Shown piece after piece: positions 25,524-33,207 of a stretch of DNA of 64,000 nt (the stretch's first letter is position 1; every line of letters starts with the position of its first letter). Under the pieces are notes generated by a model, which made no database searches, had not been told where the DNA came from, and was given only the letters and a program-made list of their open reading frames with translations. Both the position numbers and the translations under genes were made by a program. The stretch is from NCBI GenBank assembly GCA_905215345.1, contig CAJMPR010000012.1, forward strand, positions 1-64,000, read 5' to 3'. This DNA is from an uncultured bacterium (GTDB lineage Bacteria > Bacteroidota > Bacteroidia > Bacteroidales > Bacteroidaceae).

Positions 25524-26786
25524 TTTTCTCTCTCCCCACAACGCCTGCATCCTTTCCTTATGCTTTTGTTCGGCAGCGTTTTCCTGCGGTTGCCAGATGG
25601 AGCGGTTTTTCAGCTCGTCGGGCAGGAATTGCTGACGGACGAAGTGTCCGGGATAATCGTGGGCGTATTTATAGTTGTCACCGTAGCCGAGTTGTTTCAT
25701 CAGCTTGGTGGGAGCATTGCGCAGATGGAGGGGTACGGGCAGGTTACCGGTCTCCCTGACCAGTTCAAGGGCGTTGTTGATAGCCATGTAGGCCGAGTTG
25801 CTCTTGGGACTGGTGGCGAGGTAGATGGTAGCTTCGGCCAACGGGATACGTCCTTCGGGCCAGCCCACTTTCATCAACGTCTCAAAGCAGGCGTTGGCAA
25901 TCAACAAGGCGTTGGGATTTGCCAACCCTATATCTTCGGAAGCGGATATAACGAGGCGACGGGCGATAAAGGCGGGGTCTTCACCTCCTTCCACCATACG
26001 GGCCAGCCAGTAGATAGCTCCGTCGGGGTCACTGCCACGGATGGACTTGATAAAAGCGGAAATGATGTCGTAGTGCATTTCTCCGTCCTTGTCGTAGGCA
26101 AGTGGATTTTGTTGCAGGCGTTCGGTCACCATTTCATCGGTGATGACAACGGGATCGGTAGCCTCGGACTGCACTACGAGTTCGAGGATGTTGAGCAGTT
26201 TGCGGGCATCTCCACCACTATAACGCAGCATGGCGGTACTTTCCTTTAGCTCTATCTTACGCTCTTTCAGTTGGACGTCCGTAGCGATGGCACGTTCAAG
26301 AAGCTCTAACAGGTCGTCTTTCTCCAATGATTTCAATACGTAGAGCTGGCAACGGGAAAGCAATGGGCGAATTACCTCGAAAGACGGGTTTTCCGTTGTA
26401 GCGCCTATCAGGGTGACGGTGCCTTGTTCTACCGCTCCCAGCAGCGAGTCTTGCTGTGACTTGCTGAAACGGTGGATTTCGTCAATGAACAGTATCGGAC
26501 TGGATTGTGAGAAGAAGCGGTTGCTCTTGGCACGTTCTATCACGTCTCGCACATCTTTTACACCACTGGTAACGGCGCTCAGTGTATAGAACGGCGTATC
26601 CAGTTTGTTAGCTATGATTTGTGCCAGGGTGGTTTTACCCACTCCCGGAGGCCCCCACAGGATAAACGAGGAGATACGTCCCGCGTCAATCATTTTGCGC
26701 AGGACTGCACCGGGGCCTACCAGGTGTTTCTGGCCGATGTATTCATCTAATGTCTTGGGGCGAAGCCGTTCTGCTAATGGAGCCAT
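25515..26786 (-). CDS. rarA: Replication-associated recombination protein A (AAA+ ATPase)
   Basis: A 423-residue RarA/MgsA/WRNIP1-family ATPase that acts at stalled replication forks with SSB. The N terminus LAERLRPKTLDEYIGQKHLV is followed by Walker A GPPGVGKTT (~residues 45-53), Walker B ILFIDEIHRF, sensor 1 LIGATTENPSF and the arginine-finger/sensor-2 region SGGDARKLLN. The C-terminal tetramerisation domain (KSIRGSDPDGAIYWLARMVE) and the typical YGDNYKYAHDYPGHF end are present. The length is normal. Its stop codon and last two or three residues (KSD) come from hairpin repeat copy 2. Confidence 0.93.
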   Translation of the reverse strand: MAPLAERLRPKTLDEYIGQKHLVGPGAVLRKMIDAGRISSFILWGPPGVGKTTLAQIIANKLDTPFYTLSAVTSGVKDVRDVIERAKSNRFFSQSSPILFIDEIHRFSKSQQDSLLGAVEQGTVTLIGATTENPSFEVIRPLLSRCQLYVLKSLEKDDLLELLERAIATDVQLKERKIELKESTAMLRYSGGDARKLLNILELVVQSEATDPVVITDEMVTERLQQNPLAYDKDGEMHYDIISAFIKSIRGSDPDGAIYWLARMVEGGEDPAFIARRLVISASEDIGLANPNALLIANACFETLMKVGWPEGRIPLAEATIYLATSPKSNSAYMAINNALELVRETGNLPVPLHLRNAPTKLMKQLGYGDNYKYAHDYPGHFVRQQFLPDELKNRSIWQPQENAAEQKHKERMQALWGERKSD

Positions 26787-26790
26787 GATT

Positions 26791-27228
26791 ATAGTGATTA
26801 GTTATTGGTGATTAGTGATTTGTTTATCAAGTTTGATGATTAGTATTCTTTCTACAGGTAATAATGGTGGAAGTTAGCATCTTTATGAGAATTATACAGT
26901 CATCGTTTATGGAAGTATATTGCTCTTCATTTATATATTCTGTCTTGTGCAATAACTCTAACCAATATAAAGTTTCGGAACATTCTTTCTGGGCGATAGA
27001 ATATTTATGGATAAAATCTGCGGGAGATTCAGCAAAAAGGCCTTCATTTATATTGGCTCCTACAGAAGTACCACTTCTTAATATCTGTTTTGATAAAACA
27101 TTTTCTTTCTTATCATCGCATAAGAACTTATATAACTTTACAATACGTATTGCAAAGTTCATAGCTTTTTCTTTTAATATACTCTCTTTCATTTCATTTA
27201 TAGCAAATCACTAATCACTAATCACTAA
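26791..27228 (-). mobile_element. ATTAGTGATT hairpin element carrying a four-helix-bundle gene (copy 3)
   Basis: Inverted arms at 26791-26826 (ending GTGATTTGTTTAT) and 27202-27228 (beginning AGCAAATCACTAATCACT) enclose about 375 bp that are almost entirely one gene (26827-27192). The same boundary words, TTTGTTTAT and AGCAAAT, flank the short non-coding loops of copies 5 and 7. The loop of this copy therefore appears to be a coding version of the same element. Both neighbours (DUF5686 gene end, rarA start) are touched or nearly touched by the arms. Mobility is inferred, not shown. Confidence 0.6.
26827..27192 (-). CDS. Four-helix-bundle protein (23S rRNA intervening-sequence/S23-like)
   Basis: A 121-residue all-helical protein of the family found in 23S rRNA intervening sequences (IVS) and related to the Avd accessory protein of diversity-generating retroelements. 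Visible family features are FAIRIVKLYKFL, then SKQILRSGTSVGANINEG (the R-S-GTSVGANxxEG hallmark), the middle helix KYSIAQKECSETLYWLELL and a C-terminal helix. The fold binds structured nucleic acid or RT complexes in studied cases; its role here is unknown. The gene fills the loop of a hairpin repeat; its stop codon lies in the left arm boundary, and its start is 9 nt from the right arm. Confidence 0.88.
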   Translation of the reverse strand: MKESILKEKAMNFAIRIVKLYKFLCDDKKENVLSKQILRSGTSVGANINEGLFAESPADFIHKYSIAQKECSETLYWLELLHKTEYINEEQYTSINDDCIILIKMLTSTIITCRKNTNHQT

Positions 27229-29819
27229 AATATCATTAATATCATAAACCGTATCCCTCCTTTCTTTACTCCCGGAATATCGGTGTAGGTGAGGCGGCGT
27301 ACATATTCTATGTGCAGCAGTTTAAAGATGTTGTAGACACCTACGCTGGCTTCGATATACGGAGTTTTGCCCATAATGTGGCTGGTGGGCATGCCATCGC
27401 GCATGGGGAACAGGAACAAGTCGGGGTTGCTGCTCTTGTAAGGGTTGTTCTTGTCAGTCAGAGTACCCCATAAACCACGGATACGGAACATTTCCCTCCA
27501 CTTCAGCTTCTTGATGAGCGGGATGCGGTTGAAGAGCTTGCCGTTCATGTCGTAGCTCAGGTTAAGAGAGGCGTAACGGTCGTTCAGAAACTCCATGTTG
27601 TTGATGAGGTTGAACGATTCATTATTTTGAGTGATGTACGAAAGATTTGCCATGGGGAGGTTCAGTAAAGGGAAAGGAACAGTGTTCCATTGCGCGCCGG
27701 CACGGGCGGTCACATCCAGTTTGCCCCATGAACCGAACCAGAAACGTTTGCGGGCACTGACTTCCGTCAGGTTAAAGTTGTATTCTCCCCCCAATATGCC
27801 TTTAAAGCCGGTGGTGTGGGAGAGGGTGAAGATAGGCGCATCGAGCGATACGGGTACGCGACGTTGCTTGGTGTTGACAAATGTCTCACCGGGAGCATAA
27901 CGTAACGTAACGCCCAACTCTGTGGTGGTGATGTCGTGCACCAATGTATTCTTTTCGTCCCATTCACCGGGAGTATTACCGTTGTTCTTCCAATATTGCA
28001 GCATACCGGCTGGCTGGTCGTTACGGTGGCGCGCCATTGCTTTGACGGAGAATCCGGCATTGGTTTCCAACTCGTACATCAAGGTAGCATCGCGCATGTA
28101 AGACATCTGGTCTACGGTAGTCCACTTCCAGCCGACGAACATATTATCCTTGTCGGTTGCCAGGTACTTATCCATCGGTGACATAACGTCGTAGGTATAT
28201 TGGAAGCTAAGGTAGTGCTTCGGAAACTCCCACAAGACATATTCGCGCTTATTGAATGAGTAGGCAGCCTGTCCGGAGTAGAACCATTTCTTGTCCCTTG
28301 TACCATAAGCTCCGTATCCGCTGAAACTCCAGTGCGGGTCAAGGTTACCGGTAGTCATACCGCTGACACGGAAACGGGTGCCGTTGACGTAGTTACTGGT
28401 AATCATGGTGTTGATAGGGCCGAAGTCGAATTTGCTGGGATGCTTCTTGCTGCCTGTCTCCACGAAGTTCTCAATCAGGGCTTTGGCACCGAAGATAACG
28501 TATTTGAAGCCCGGTATCTGCTCGATGCGGTTCATAAATAAGTCCATCGTACTCTCTTTCTTGGTGAGTGGTACTTGGCGTACTTTCGCCCAGTATTCGT
28601 CGCTCTTGGAAAGCATGTTGGCTTCTTTGATAACACTGCCTTTGAGACGGAACAGGCGCGGTTCTATCTCCTCGAAATTATAGTCGGTGTACTTGGTGGT
28701 TCGCTGCACCTCCAGTCCTTGTATGCCCTTGACGAAGCTAAGTTCTACGGTCATGTCATCGTCGGTCAATACCCAATTGCTGTCGGGCAGTTGCTCGAAC
28801 TGTTGCACGATGTCGAGGTTCTCCACGAAGTTGACGCCTGTCTTCTTGGGGAGGTTCATGACGGCTTTCTTCACTGCGTAGGTGGAGTCTTTCACTACAT
28901 ACAGATGTCCCGTGAAACCGAAGTCCTGGGAATTCTGGGGTACAAACGTGAGGTGCACACATTCCTGCTTGTCCACCATCACCGTGTCCATGAGGTAGTA
29001 TTTGTAGAAGCTGATGGCTCCGCGTCCGATGGGGCTGACGAAGCGTCGTTGCAACAGGCGTATATCATCGTCGTAGATGTTCACGTCAGAGAATACGTCC
29101 GTCAGGATAGTGCCCAGCATATCGCCCGTACTGAAGAATTCTTCGATACCGGTGGAGTTCATACCTTCGATAATGGTCTTTTCGCTTTTGGGACTTTTAC
29201 GGTAAATGGTCTTTGAAGCTGTTTCCTTGATGGAGATGGGCAGAATCATTTTGTTGGTCTTGGGAGACAGTTCGACCTGGTCTTTGAAGAAGGCGAATTT
29301 CTTATAGATTCCTTTCTCCATCTTCTCCGGAGTGACATCGTTCATGGACATTTTCATCTTCTCGTATTTCTGGTACTGGTAGTAGTCGTTTTCTTCCAGT
29401 TTCAGCGCTTTCTTGTTCTCGATGACCTTCTTCATGAATTCCACTGCCGGATTGTTCTTGCGCGAATATTTTTCTTTTTTCGGCTTGACAACGACTTCGG
29501 ACAACATAACGTCGGCCGGAGCCAGTTTTACGTTGAGGGTTTTGGTTCCGGGAGCAAACTTTACCTTTTTGGTGATATATCCGATGGCGGAGAACGTCAA
29601 CTCATTCCATCCTTTACGTGTTTCTACCTGATATTCCCCCTCTGCGTTGGAGATACCGCCTACTCCTTTTCCCTCATATTGAACGGTGATATACATCAAC
29701 GGTTCGTGGGTAAGAGAGTCTGTAATGACGCCTTTTATCTGTGCTGATGCGCCGGTAGAGGCGAATAAGGAAAGCAGAAGAAAAACGGTAATGGTATATA
29801 GTTGTTTCATATCTTTCAT
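27225..29819 (-). CDS. DUF5686 outer-membrane protein with carboxypeptidase-like N-domain
   Basis: An 864-residue probable outer-membrane barrel. The signal peptide (LYTITVFLLLSLFASTGASA) is followed by a CarboxypepD_reg-like domain (IKGVITDSLTHEPLMYITVQ, ~25-105). The DUF5686 region then runs to the C terminus, with KKEKYSRKNNPAVEFMKKVI near 115-135 and a final RFMILMIF. Met codons at 29825, 29819 and 29810 are possible; the -7 box TAACTTTG at 29830-29837 makes the last two likelier. The function of the family is unknown; it is common in Bacteroidetes envelopes. Its stop codon is provided by the right arm of the hairpin element. Confidence 0.82.
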   Translation of the reverse strand: MKDMKQLYTITVFLLLSLFASTGASAQIKGVITDSLTHEPLMYITVQYEGKGVGGISNAEGEYQVETRKGWNELTFSAIGYITKKVKFAPGTKTLNVKLAPADVMLSEVVVKPKKEKYSRKNNPAVEFMKKVIENKKALKLEENDYYQYQKYEKMKMSMNDVTPEKMEKGIYKKFAFFKDQVELSPKTNKMILPISIKETASKTIYRKSPKSEKTIIEGMNSTGIEEFFSTGDMLGTILTDVFSDVNIYDDDIRLLQRRFVSPIGRGAISFYKYYLMDTVMVDKQECVHLTFVPQNSQDFGFTGHLYVVKDSTYAVKKAVMNLPKKTGVNFVENLDIVQQFEQLPDSNWVLTDDDMTVELSFVKGIQGLEVQRTTKYTDYNFEEIEPRLFRLKGSVIKEANMLSKSDEYWAKVRQVPLTKKESTMDLFMNRIEQIPGFKYVIFGAKALIENFVETGSKKHPSKFDFGPINTMITSNYVNGTRFRVSGMTTGNLDPHWSFSGYGAYGTRDKKWFYSGQAAYSFNKREYVLWEFPKHYLSFQYTYDVMSPMDKYLATDKDNMFVGWKWTTVDQMSYMRDATLMYELETNAGFSVKAMARHRNDQPAGMLQYWKNNGNTPGEWDEKNTLVHDITTTELGVTLRYAPGETFVNTKQRRVPVSLDAPIFTLSHTTGFKGILGGEYNFNLTEVSARKRFWFGSWGKLDVTARAGAQWNTVPFPLLNLPMANLSYITQNNESFNLINNMEFLNDRYASLNLSYDMNGKLFNRIPLIKKLKWREMFRIRGLWGTLTDKNNPYKSSNPDLFLFPMRDGMPTSHIMGKTPYIEASVGVYNIFKLLHIEYVRRLTYTDIPGVKKGGIRFMILMIF

Positions 29820-29829
29820 AATCAAGCTG

Positions 29830-29837
29830 CAAAGTTA
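29830..29837 (-). promoter_or_regulatory. -7 box of the DUF5686 gene
   Basis: TAACTTTG on the minus strand, ~10 nt before the candidate start codons. Confidence 0.55.
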
Positions 29838-30062
29838 ACAATTTACTGTTAATCAAGAAGCAAATATATTTTAAAGAAATGAGAGGGATGTTTAAACCGA
29901 AACTGTCATAGGTGTATTGTCGTTTGAAACCAATAAGGATTAATTTTGATGCTCATTTAATTTTCTTCCTTTTAACTATTAATATTGACCACATAGACCG
30001 TGTTTCGGGACGGATAGTAATCAACCGGGCGAAATGATATTGGTTATGTTGGGGCAATGGAA

Positions 30063-30156
30063 TACCTTTGTCATATGTCCGAGAAATACAAACTCGCTTA
30101 CTAAACTATTTCTTACTGTATTTAGGGAGGTATGGCTGCTATGCCATACCTTTTTT
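30063..30156 (+). ncRNA. Candidate small RNA with terminator
   Basis: A plus-strand -7 box TACCTTTG (30063-30070) is followed about 60 nt later by a perfect hairpin AGGTATGGC / GCCATACCT (30128-30151) and TTTTTT. A ~75-nt transcript between convergent minus-strand genes would result. It contains no credible frame. This is the only element seen in the gap 29838-30161. Confidence 0.4.
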
Positions 30157-30161
30157 ACTTT

Positions 30162-31256
30162 TTACAAGCCTTCACCGTTAAGTATCGTCTGGACGATACG
30201 TTCGGCGGTACGTCCGTCCCAGCGGTCGGGCAGGGTGGCATGTTTCCATTCGCCGTTCAGCAGCTTGTCGAGCGAGGCGGAGAGGGCGAATGAGTTTTCG
30301 CCTACCAGTTCGTTCGTGCCGATACGCCAGGTTTCGGGATGTTCGGCATAGGTGTTAAGCGTGATGCACGGTACGTCCAGGAAGGTGGCTTCTTCGGCTA
30401 TGTTACCGGAATCGGTTATGATGCCTTTAGCCTGATTAATGAGGAACCCGAAGTGCAGGTAGCTTTGCGGAGGCAGGATATGCAGGTTGGGCATATCGAG
30501 TTCCAACGCCTTTACGGCTTTCTCTACATAAGGATGCAGAGGAGCTACGATAGGTATTCCACCGGCTTTTTGCAAGATGGTCTGCATCAGGGAATGGAGT
30601 ACGGCTTTCTTTTCCAGAAGGTCGTGGCGGTTCAGAGTGAGCAGCAGGTAATTCCCCTTACGCAACCCGAGGCTGGAAAACCATAAAGGTTGTATCAGAC
30701 GATGGCGGTTGAAGCGGATGGTATCGATGAGGATATTGCCTACATAATGGATGTATTCGGGTATCATTCCCTCTTGGTTGAGGTTACGGTTGGCTACCAT
30801 ACCGGCGGTGAATAAGTAGTCGGAGATGGCGTCTACGATGGTACGGTTCACTTCGCGAGGCATATTCATATCAAATGAGCGTGTACCGGCAATGACATGG
30901 GCTACCTTTAAACCGCGTTTCTTGGCAACAATGGCGCAACTCATGGTAGCCGTCATATCGTCCACCACAAGGACTACTTGTGCCGGATGTTCGTTAAGCT
31001 CTTTCTCAAAAGCCAGCATGATGGAGGCGGCCACCTGTGAGTGGTCACGTCCGCTGACACCCAGATATGCGTCGGGCTTTCTCATGGCAAGGTCGGAGAA
31101 CAAGGAGGCATCCAGCGTGGTATCATCCTGAGTACCTGTGTAGAGAATACGGTAGGAGATGTTTTTTCCAGCTTCTTTGGCAGCGTCAATGGCGCGGCAT
31201 ATAGGAGCTATCTTCATGAAATTGGGACGTGCTCCCGATACAATGGTTATTTTCAT
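30162..31256 (-). CDS. wecB: UDP-N-acetylglucosamine 2-epimerase (non-hydrolysing)
   Basis: A 364-residue cytosolic enzyme interconverting UDP-GlcNAc and UDP-ManNAc for surface polysaccharide synthesis. The N terminus MKITIVSGARPNFMKIAPI contains the GxRP.. motif. Further family landmarks are TGTQDDTTLDASLFSDL, HVIAGTRSFDMNMPREVNRT (HVEAGLR-like, with Ala-Gly-Thr-Arg), PLHPY, ITDSGNIAEEATFLDVPCIT and ERIVQTIL. The usual GTQH.. His is replaced by QDD in this copy, a variation seen in some Bacteroidetes members. A longer frame starts at 31298, but the Met at 31256 matches the family N terminus. No capsule genes adjoin it. Confidence 0.85.
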   Translation of the reverse strand: MKITIVSGARPNFMKIAPICRAIDAAKEAGKNISYRILYTGTQDDTTLDASLFSDLAMRKPDAYLGVSGRDHSQVAASIMLAFEKELNEHPAQVVLVVDDMTATMSCAIVAKKRGLKVAHVIAGTRSFDMNMPREVNRTIVDAISDYLFTAGMVANRNLNQEGMIPEYIHYVGNILIDTIRFNRHRLIQPLWFSSLGLRKGNYLLLTLNRHDLLEKKAVLHSLMQTILQKAGGIPIVAPLHPYVEKAVKALELDMPNLHILPPQSYLHFGFLINQAKGIITDSGNIAEEATFLDVPCITLNTYAEHPETWRIGTNELVGENSFALSASLDKLLNGEWKHATLPDRWDGRTAERIVQTILNGEGL

Positions 31257-31275
31257 TCTTGTTCGTTTAAGTTTA

Positions 31276-31340
31276 TCACAGAATCCATAAATTAACACGA
31301 AATGAAAACAGAAGTTGAAACATCTGTGTTAATCTGTGTA
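31276..31340. repeat. CACAGA/TTAACAC imperfect inverted repeat
   Basis: TATCACAGAATCC..TTAACAC faces GTGTTAATCTGTG. It resembles the larger inverted repeat between serC and serA (51058-51120) and the CACAGA-rich stretch at 10412-10446, so it may be a dispersed family. Confidence 0.45.
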
Positions 31341-31414
31341 ATACATGATGAAAAATCATGCAACAAAAATACGTTTTCTTAGGGAAATTATTTGTTACTT
31401 TGCAATAAAATTTT

Positions 31415-31517
31415 TTAGTGGTTAATGATTGGCGGTTAGTGTCTTTTTGTCGCTTTCATAAAATGACAGCATCATCTCTCTGATAAGCCAATCACTAATC
31501 GCTAATCACTAATCACT
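31415..31517. repeat. ATTAGTGATT hairpin repeat, copy 4
   Basis: A diverged left arm (TAGTGGTTAATGATTGGCGG, 31415-31434 and on to 31441) and right arm (CCAATCACTAATCGCTAATC, 31489-31508 and on to 31517) surround a ~47-nt loop. The right arm ends 8 nt before the ATG of the TRIC gene. Confidence 0.8.
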
Positions 31518-31524
31518 TTTTCTT

Positions 31525-32148
31525 ATGCCGACTTTTGTTCAGATACTCGATTTTATAGGTACGTTCGCTTTCGCTATCAGTGGCATACGACTGGCATCGG
31601 CAAAGCGTTTCGATTGGTTTGGAGCTTATGTGGTGGGCTTTGTTACCGCTATTGGCGGCGGTACGATACGTGACCTCCTGTTGGATGTGACTCCGGGCTG
31701 GATGACAGACCCTATCTATCTTATCTGTACCGGACTGGCTCTTTTGTGGGTTATCTTTTTCGGGAAACATCTTATCCACTTGCATAACACGTTCTTTATT
31801 TTCGACAGTATCGGTTTGGCGCTGTTCACGGTGGTAGGTGTAGGCAAGAGCCTGTCACTGGGTTATCCGTTCTGGGTGGCTATCATCATGGGCAGCATTA
31901 CGGGTGCTGCCGGCGGTGTGATTCGGGATGTGTTCATCAATGAAATTCCGCTCATCTTCCGTAAGGAGATTTACGCAATGGCGTGTGTGGTGGGTGGTAC
32001 GGTTTACTGGCTTTGCGATCTTGTGGGAATGCAATCCTATGGCTGTCAGGTGATAGGCGGTATCTCGGTATTTGTTACCCGTATTCTGGCTGTAAAGTAT
32101 AAGATTTGTCTGCCTATTCTTTCGGGCGGTGATGAAGAGGAAAGCTGA
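31525..32148 (+). CDS. Trimeric intracellular cation channel (TRIC/UPF0126) family protein
   Basis: A 207-residue inner-membrane protein with about seven hydrophobic segments arranged as two similar halves, each with the glycine-rich signature: AIGGGTIRDLLLD (~residues 46-58) and GAAGGVIRDVFIN (~132-144). Bacterial homologues form trimeric K+/cation channels. The N terminus ILDFIGTFAFAISGI is typical. Transcription probably runs through or starts in the hairpin repeat directly upstream; no clean -7 box is visible. Confidence 0.9.
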   Translation: MPTFVQILDFIGTFAFAISGIRLASAKRFDWFGAYVVGFVTAIGGGTIRDLLLDVTPGWMTDPIYLICTGLALLWVIFFGKHLIHLHNTFFIFDSIGLALFTVVGVGKSLSLGYPFWVAIIMGSITGAAGGVIRDVFINEIPLIFRKEIYAMACVVGGTVYWLCDLVGMQSYGCQVIGGISVFVTRILAVKYKICLPILSGGDEEES

Positions 32149-32345
32149 CAGGGAGCCTTTTTTATGGGCTGAGCTGGTTGATTCATAACCGATAACAAAC
32201 GAACTAATCTTTTATATCCAACTCCGGCTTTTATAAATTTTGTTGGATTATAGTTATATTGCTTTCTTTCTCTTTTCATATTTTATCCCTATTTCAAGCA
32301 TATTGTCATAATTAATATGTAAAAACTCGCTTTTTGTTGGTTATC

Positions 32346-32414
32346 ACCCCTTTTATATCACCTAAAAACTATCAGAACAAGGGGTAAAAACTGTCAAATG
32401 ATAGATTTTCCCCT
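32346..32414 (+). other. Two mutually exclusive hairpins upstream of the ECF sigma gene
   Basis: ACCCCTT (32346-32352) can pair with AAGGGGT (32379-32385). The same AGGGGTAAAA segment can instead pair with TTTTCCCCT (32406-32414), closing an inner CTGTC/GATAG stem. No U-run follows. It may be an operator or an RNA switch. The rest of the gap 32149-32512 contains only the promoter TTG (32438-32440) and TATACTTG (32458-32465). Confidence 0.4.
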
Positions 32415-32512
32415 AAATAAAAATCGTATTTCGTCCCTTGAAACCTGTAAACTTCCGTATACTTGCAGCCACTAAACCTAAACGAATATTAACCATAAAA
32501 ATTTAGCAAAGT

Positions 32513-33016
32513 ATGAATACTTACAGTTTTAGAAAAGATTTACTTGCCGTGCAAGAAGAACTGCTTCGCTTTGCATACAAATTGACGGCCGACCGGGAAG
32601 AAGCGAATGATTTGTTGCAGGAGACCTCTCTAAAAGCCTTAGATAATGAGGATAAATATGAACCTGATACCAATTTCAAAGGATGGATGTACACAATCAT
32701 GCGTAACATCTTTATTAATAACTACCGTAAAATAGTACGTGAACAGACTTTTGTAGACCAGACTGATAACTTGTATCATCTGAGCATGCCACAGGATTCC
32801 GGTTTTGCCACTACCGAAGGTGCTTATGACCTCAAAGAAATGCACCGCATCGTAAATTCATTACCGCGTGATTATAAAGTACCGTTCTCCATGCATGTTT
32901 CCGGTTTTAAATACCGTGAAATTGCCGAACGCCTCGGATTACCGCTTGGTACAGTGAAAAGCCGTATCTTTTTTACGAGACAGAAGTTGCAGGAAGAACT
33001 GAAGGACTTTGTGTAA
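32513..33016 (+). CDS. ECF-type RNA polymerase sigma factor
   Basis: A 167-residue sigma-70-family regulator. Region 2 (LLRFAYKLTADREEANDLLQ, then ETSLKALDN and FKGWMYTIMRNIFINNYRK) recognises the -10 element. Region 4 (LPRDYKVPFSMHVSGFKYRE, IAERLGLPLGTVKSRIFFTR) is the helix-turn-helix for the -35 element. No anti-sigma gene is adjacent, unlike many ECF loci, so control is probably at transcription or by an unlinked partner. A perfect-cored palindrome lies just after the stop (33025-33046). Confidence 0.92.
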   Translation: MNTYSFRKDLLAVQEELLRFAYKLTADREEANDLLQETSLKALDNEDKYEPDTNFKGWMYTIMRNIFINNYRKIVREQTFVDQTDNLYHLSMPQDSGFATTEGAYDLKEMHRIVNSLPRDYKVPFSMHVSGFKYREIAERLGLPLGTVKSRIFFTRQKLQEELKDFV

Positions 33017-33118
33017 TGAATGAAGTATAAAGTTTAAACTTCATACCTTATCCTTCATTGCTTAATAAGGTTGTTATGTGACAATATGATATAAAACATA
33101 TCTTTTAACTGAATATTA

Positions 33119-33162
33119 AAGGGTTATTCTTGACTATATGTCAGAATAATCCTTTATATTTG
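33119..33162 (+). promoter_or_regulatory. Hairpin and -7 box upstream of the oxaloacetate decarboxylase-like gene
   Basis: AAGGGTTATTCTTGAC / GTCAGAATAATCCTT forms a ~15-bp stem with a 5-nt loop, directly followed by the -7 box TATATTTG (33155-33162). The palindrome may end the sigma transcript or act as an operator. Confidence 0.55.
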
Positions 33163-33207
33163 TATATATTAAGTTAACCGGAATAGAAGAAACTCTAATT
33201 ACTAACT

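Noticed and set aside
33025..33046. Palindrome GTATAAAGTTTAAACTTCATAC after the first sigma gene as a terminator
   Set aside because: AT-only core and no U-run; could be an operator but nothing supports it.
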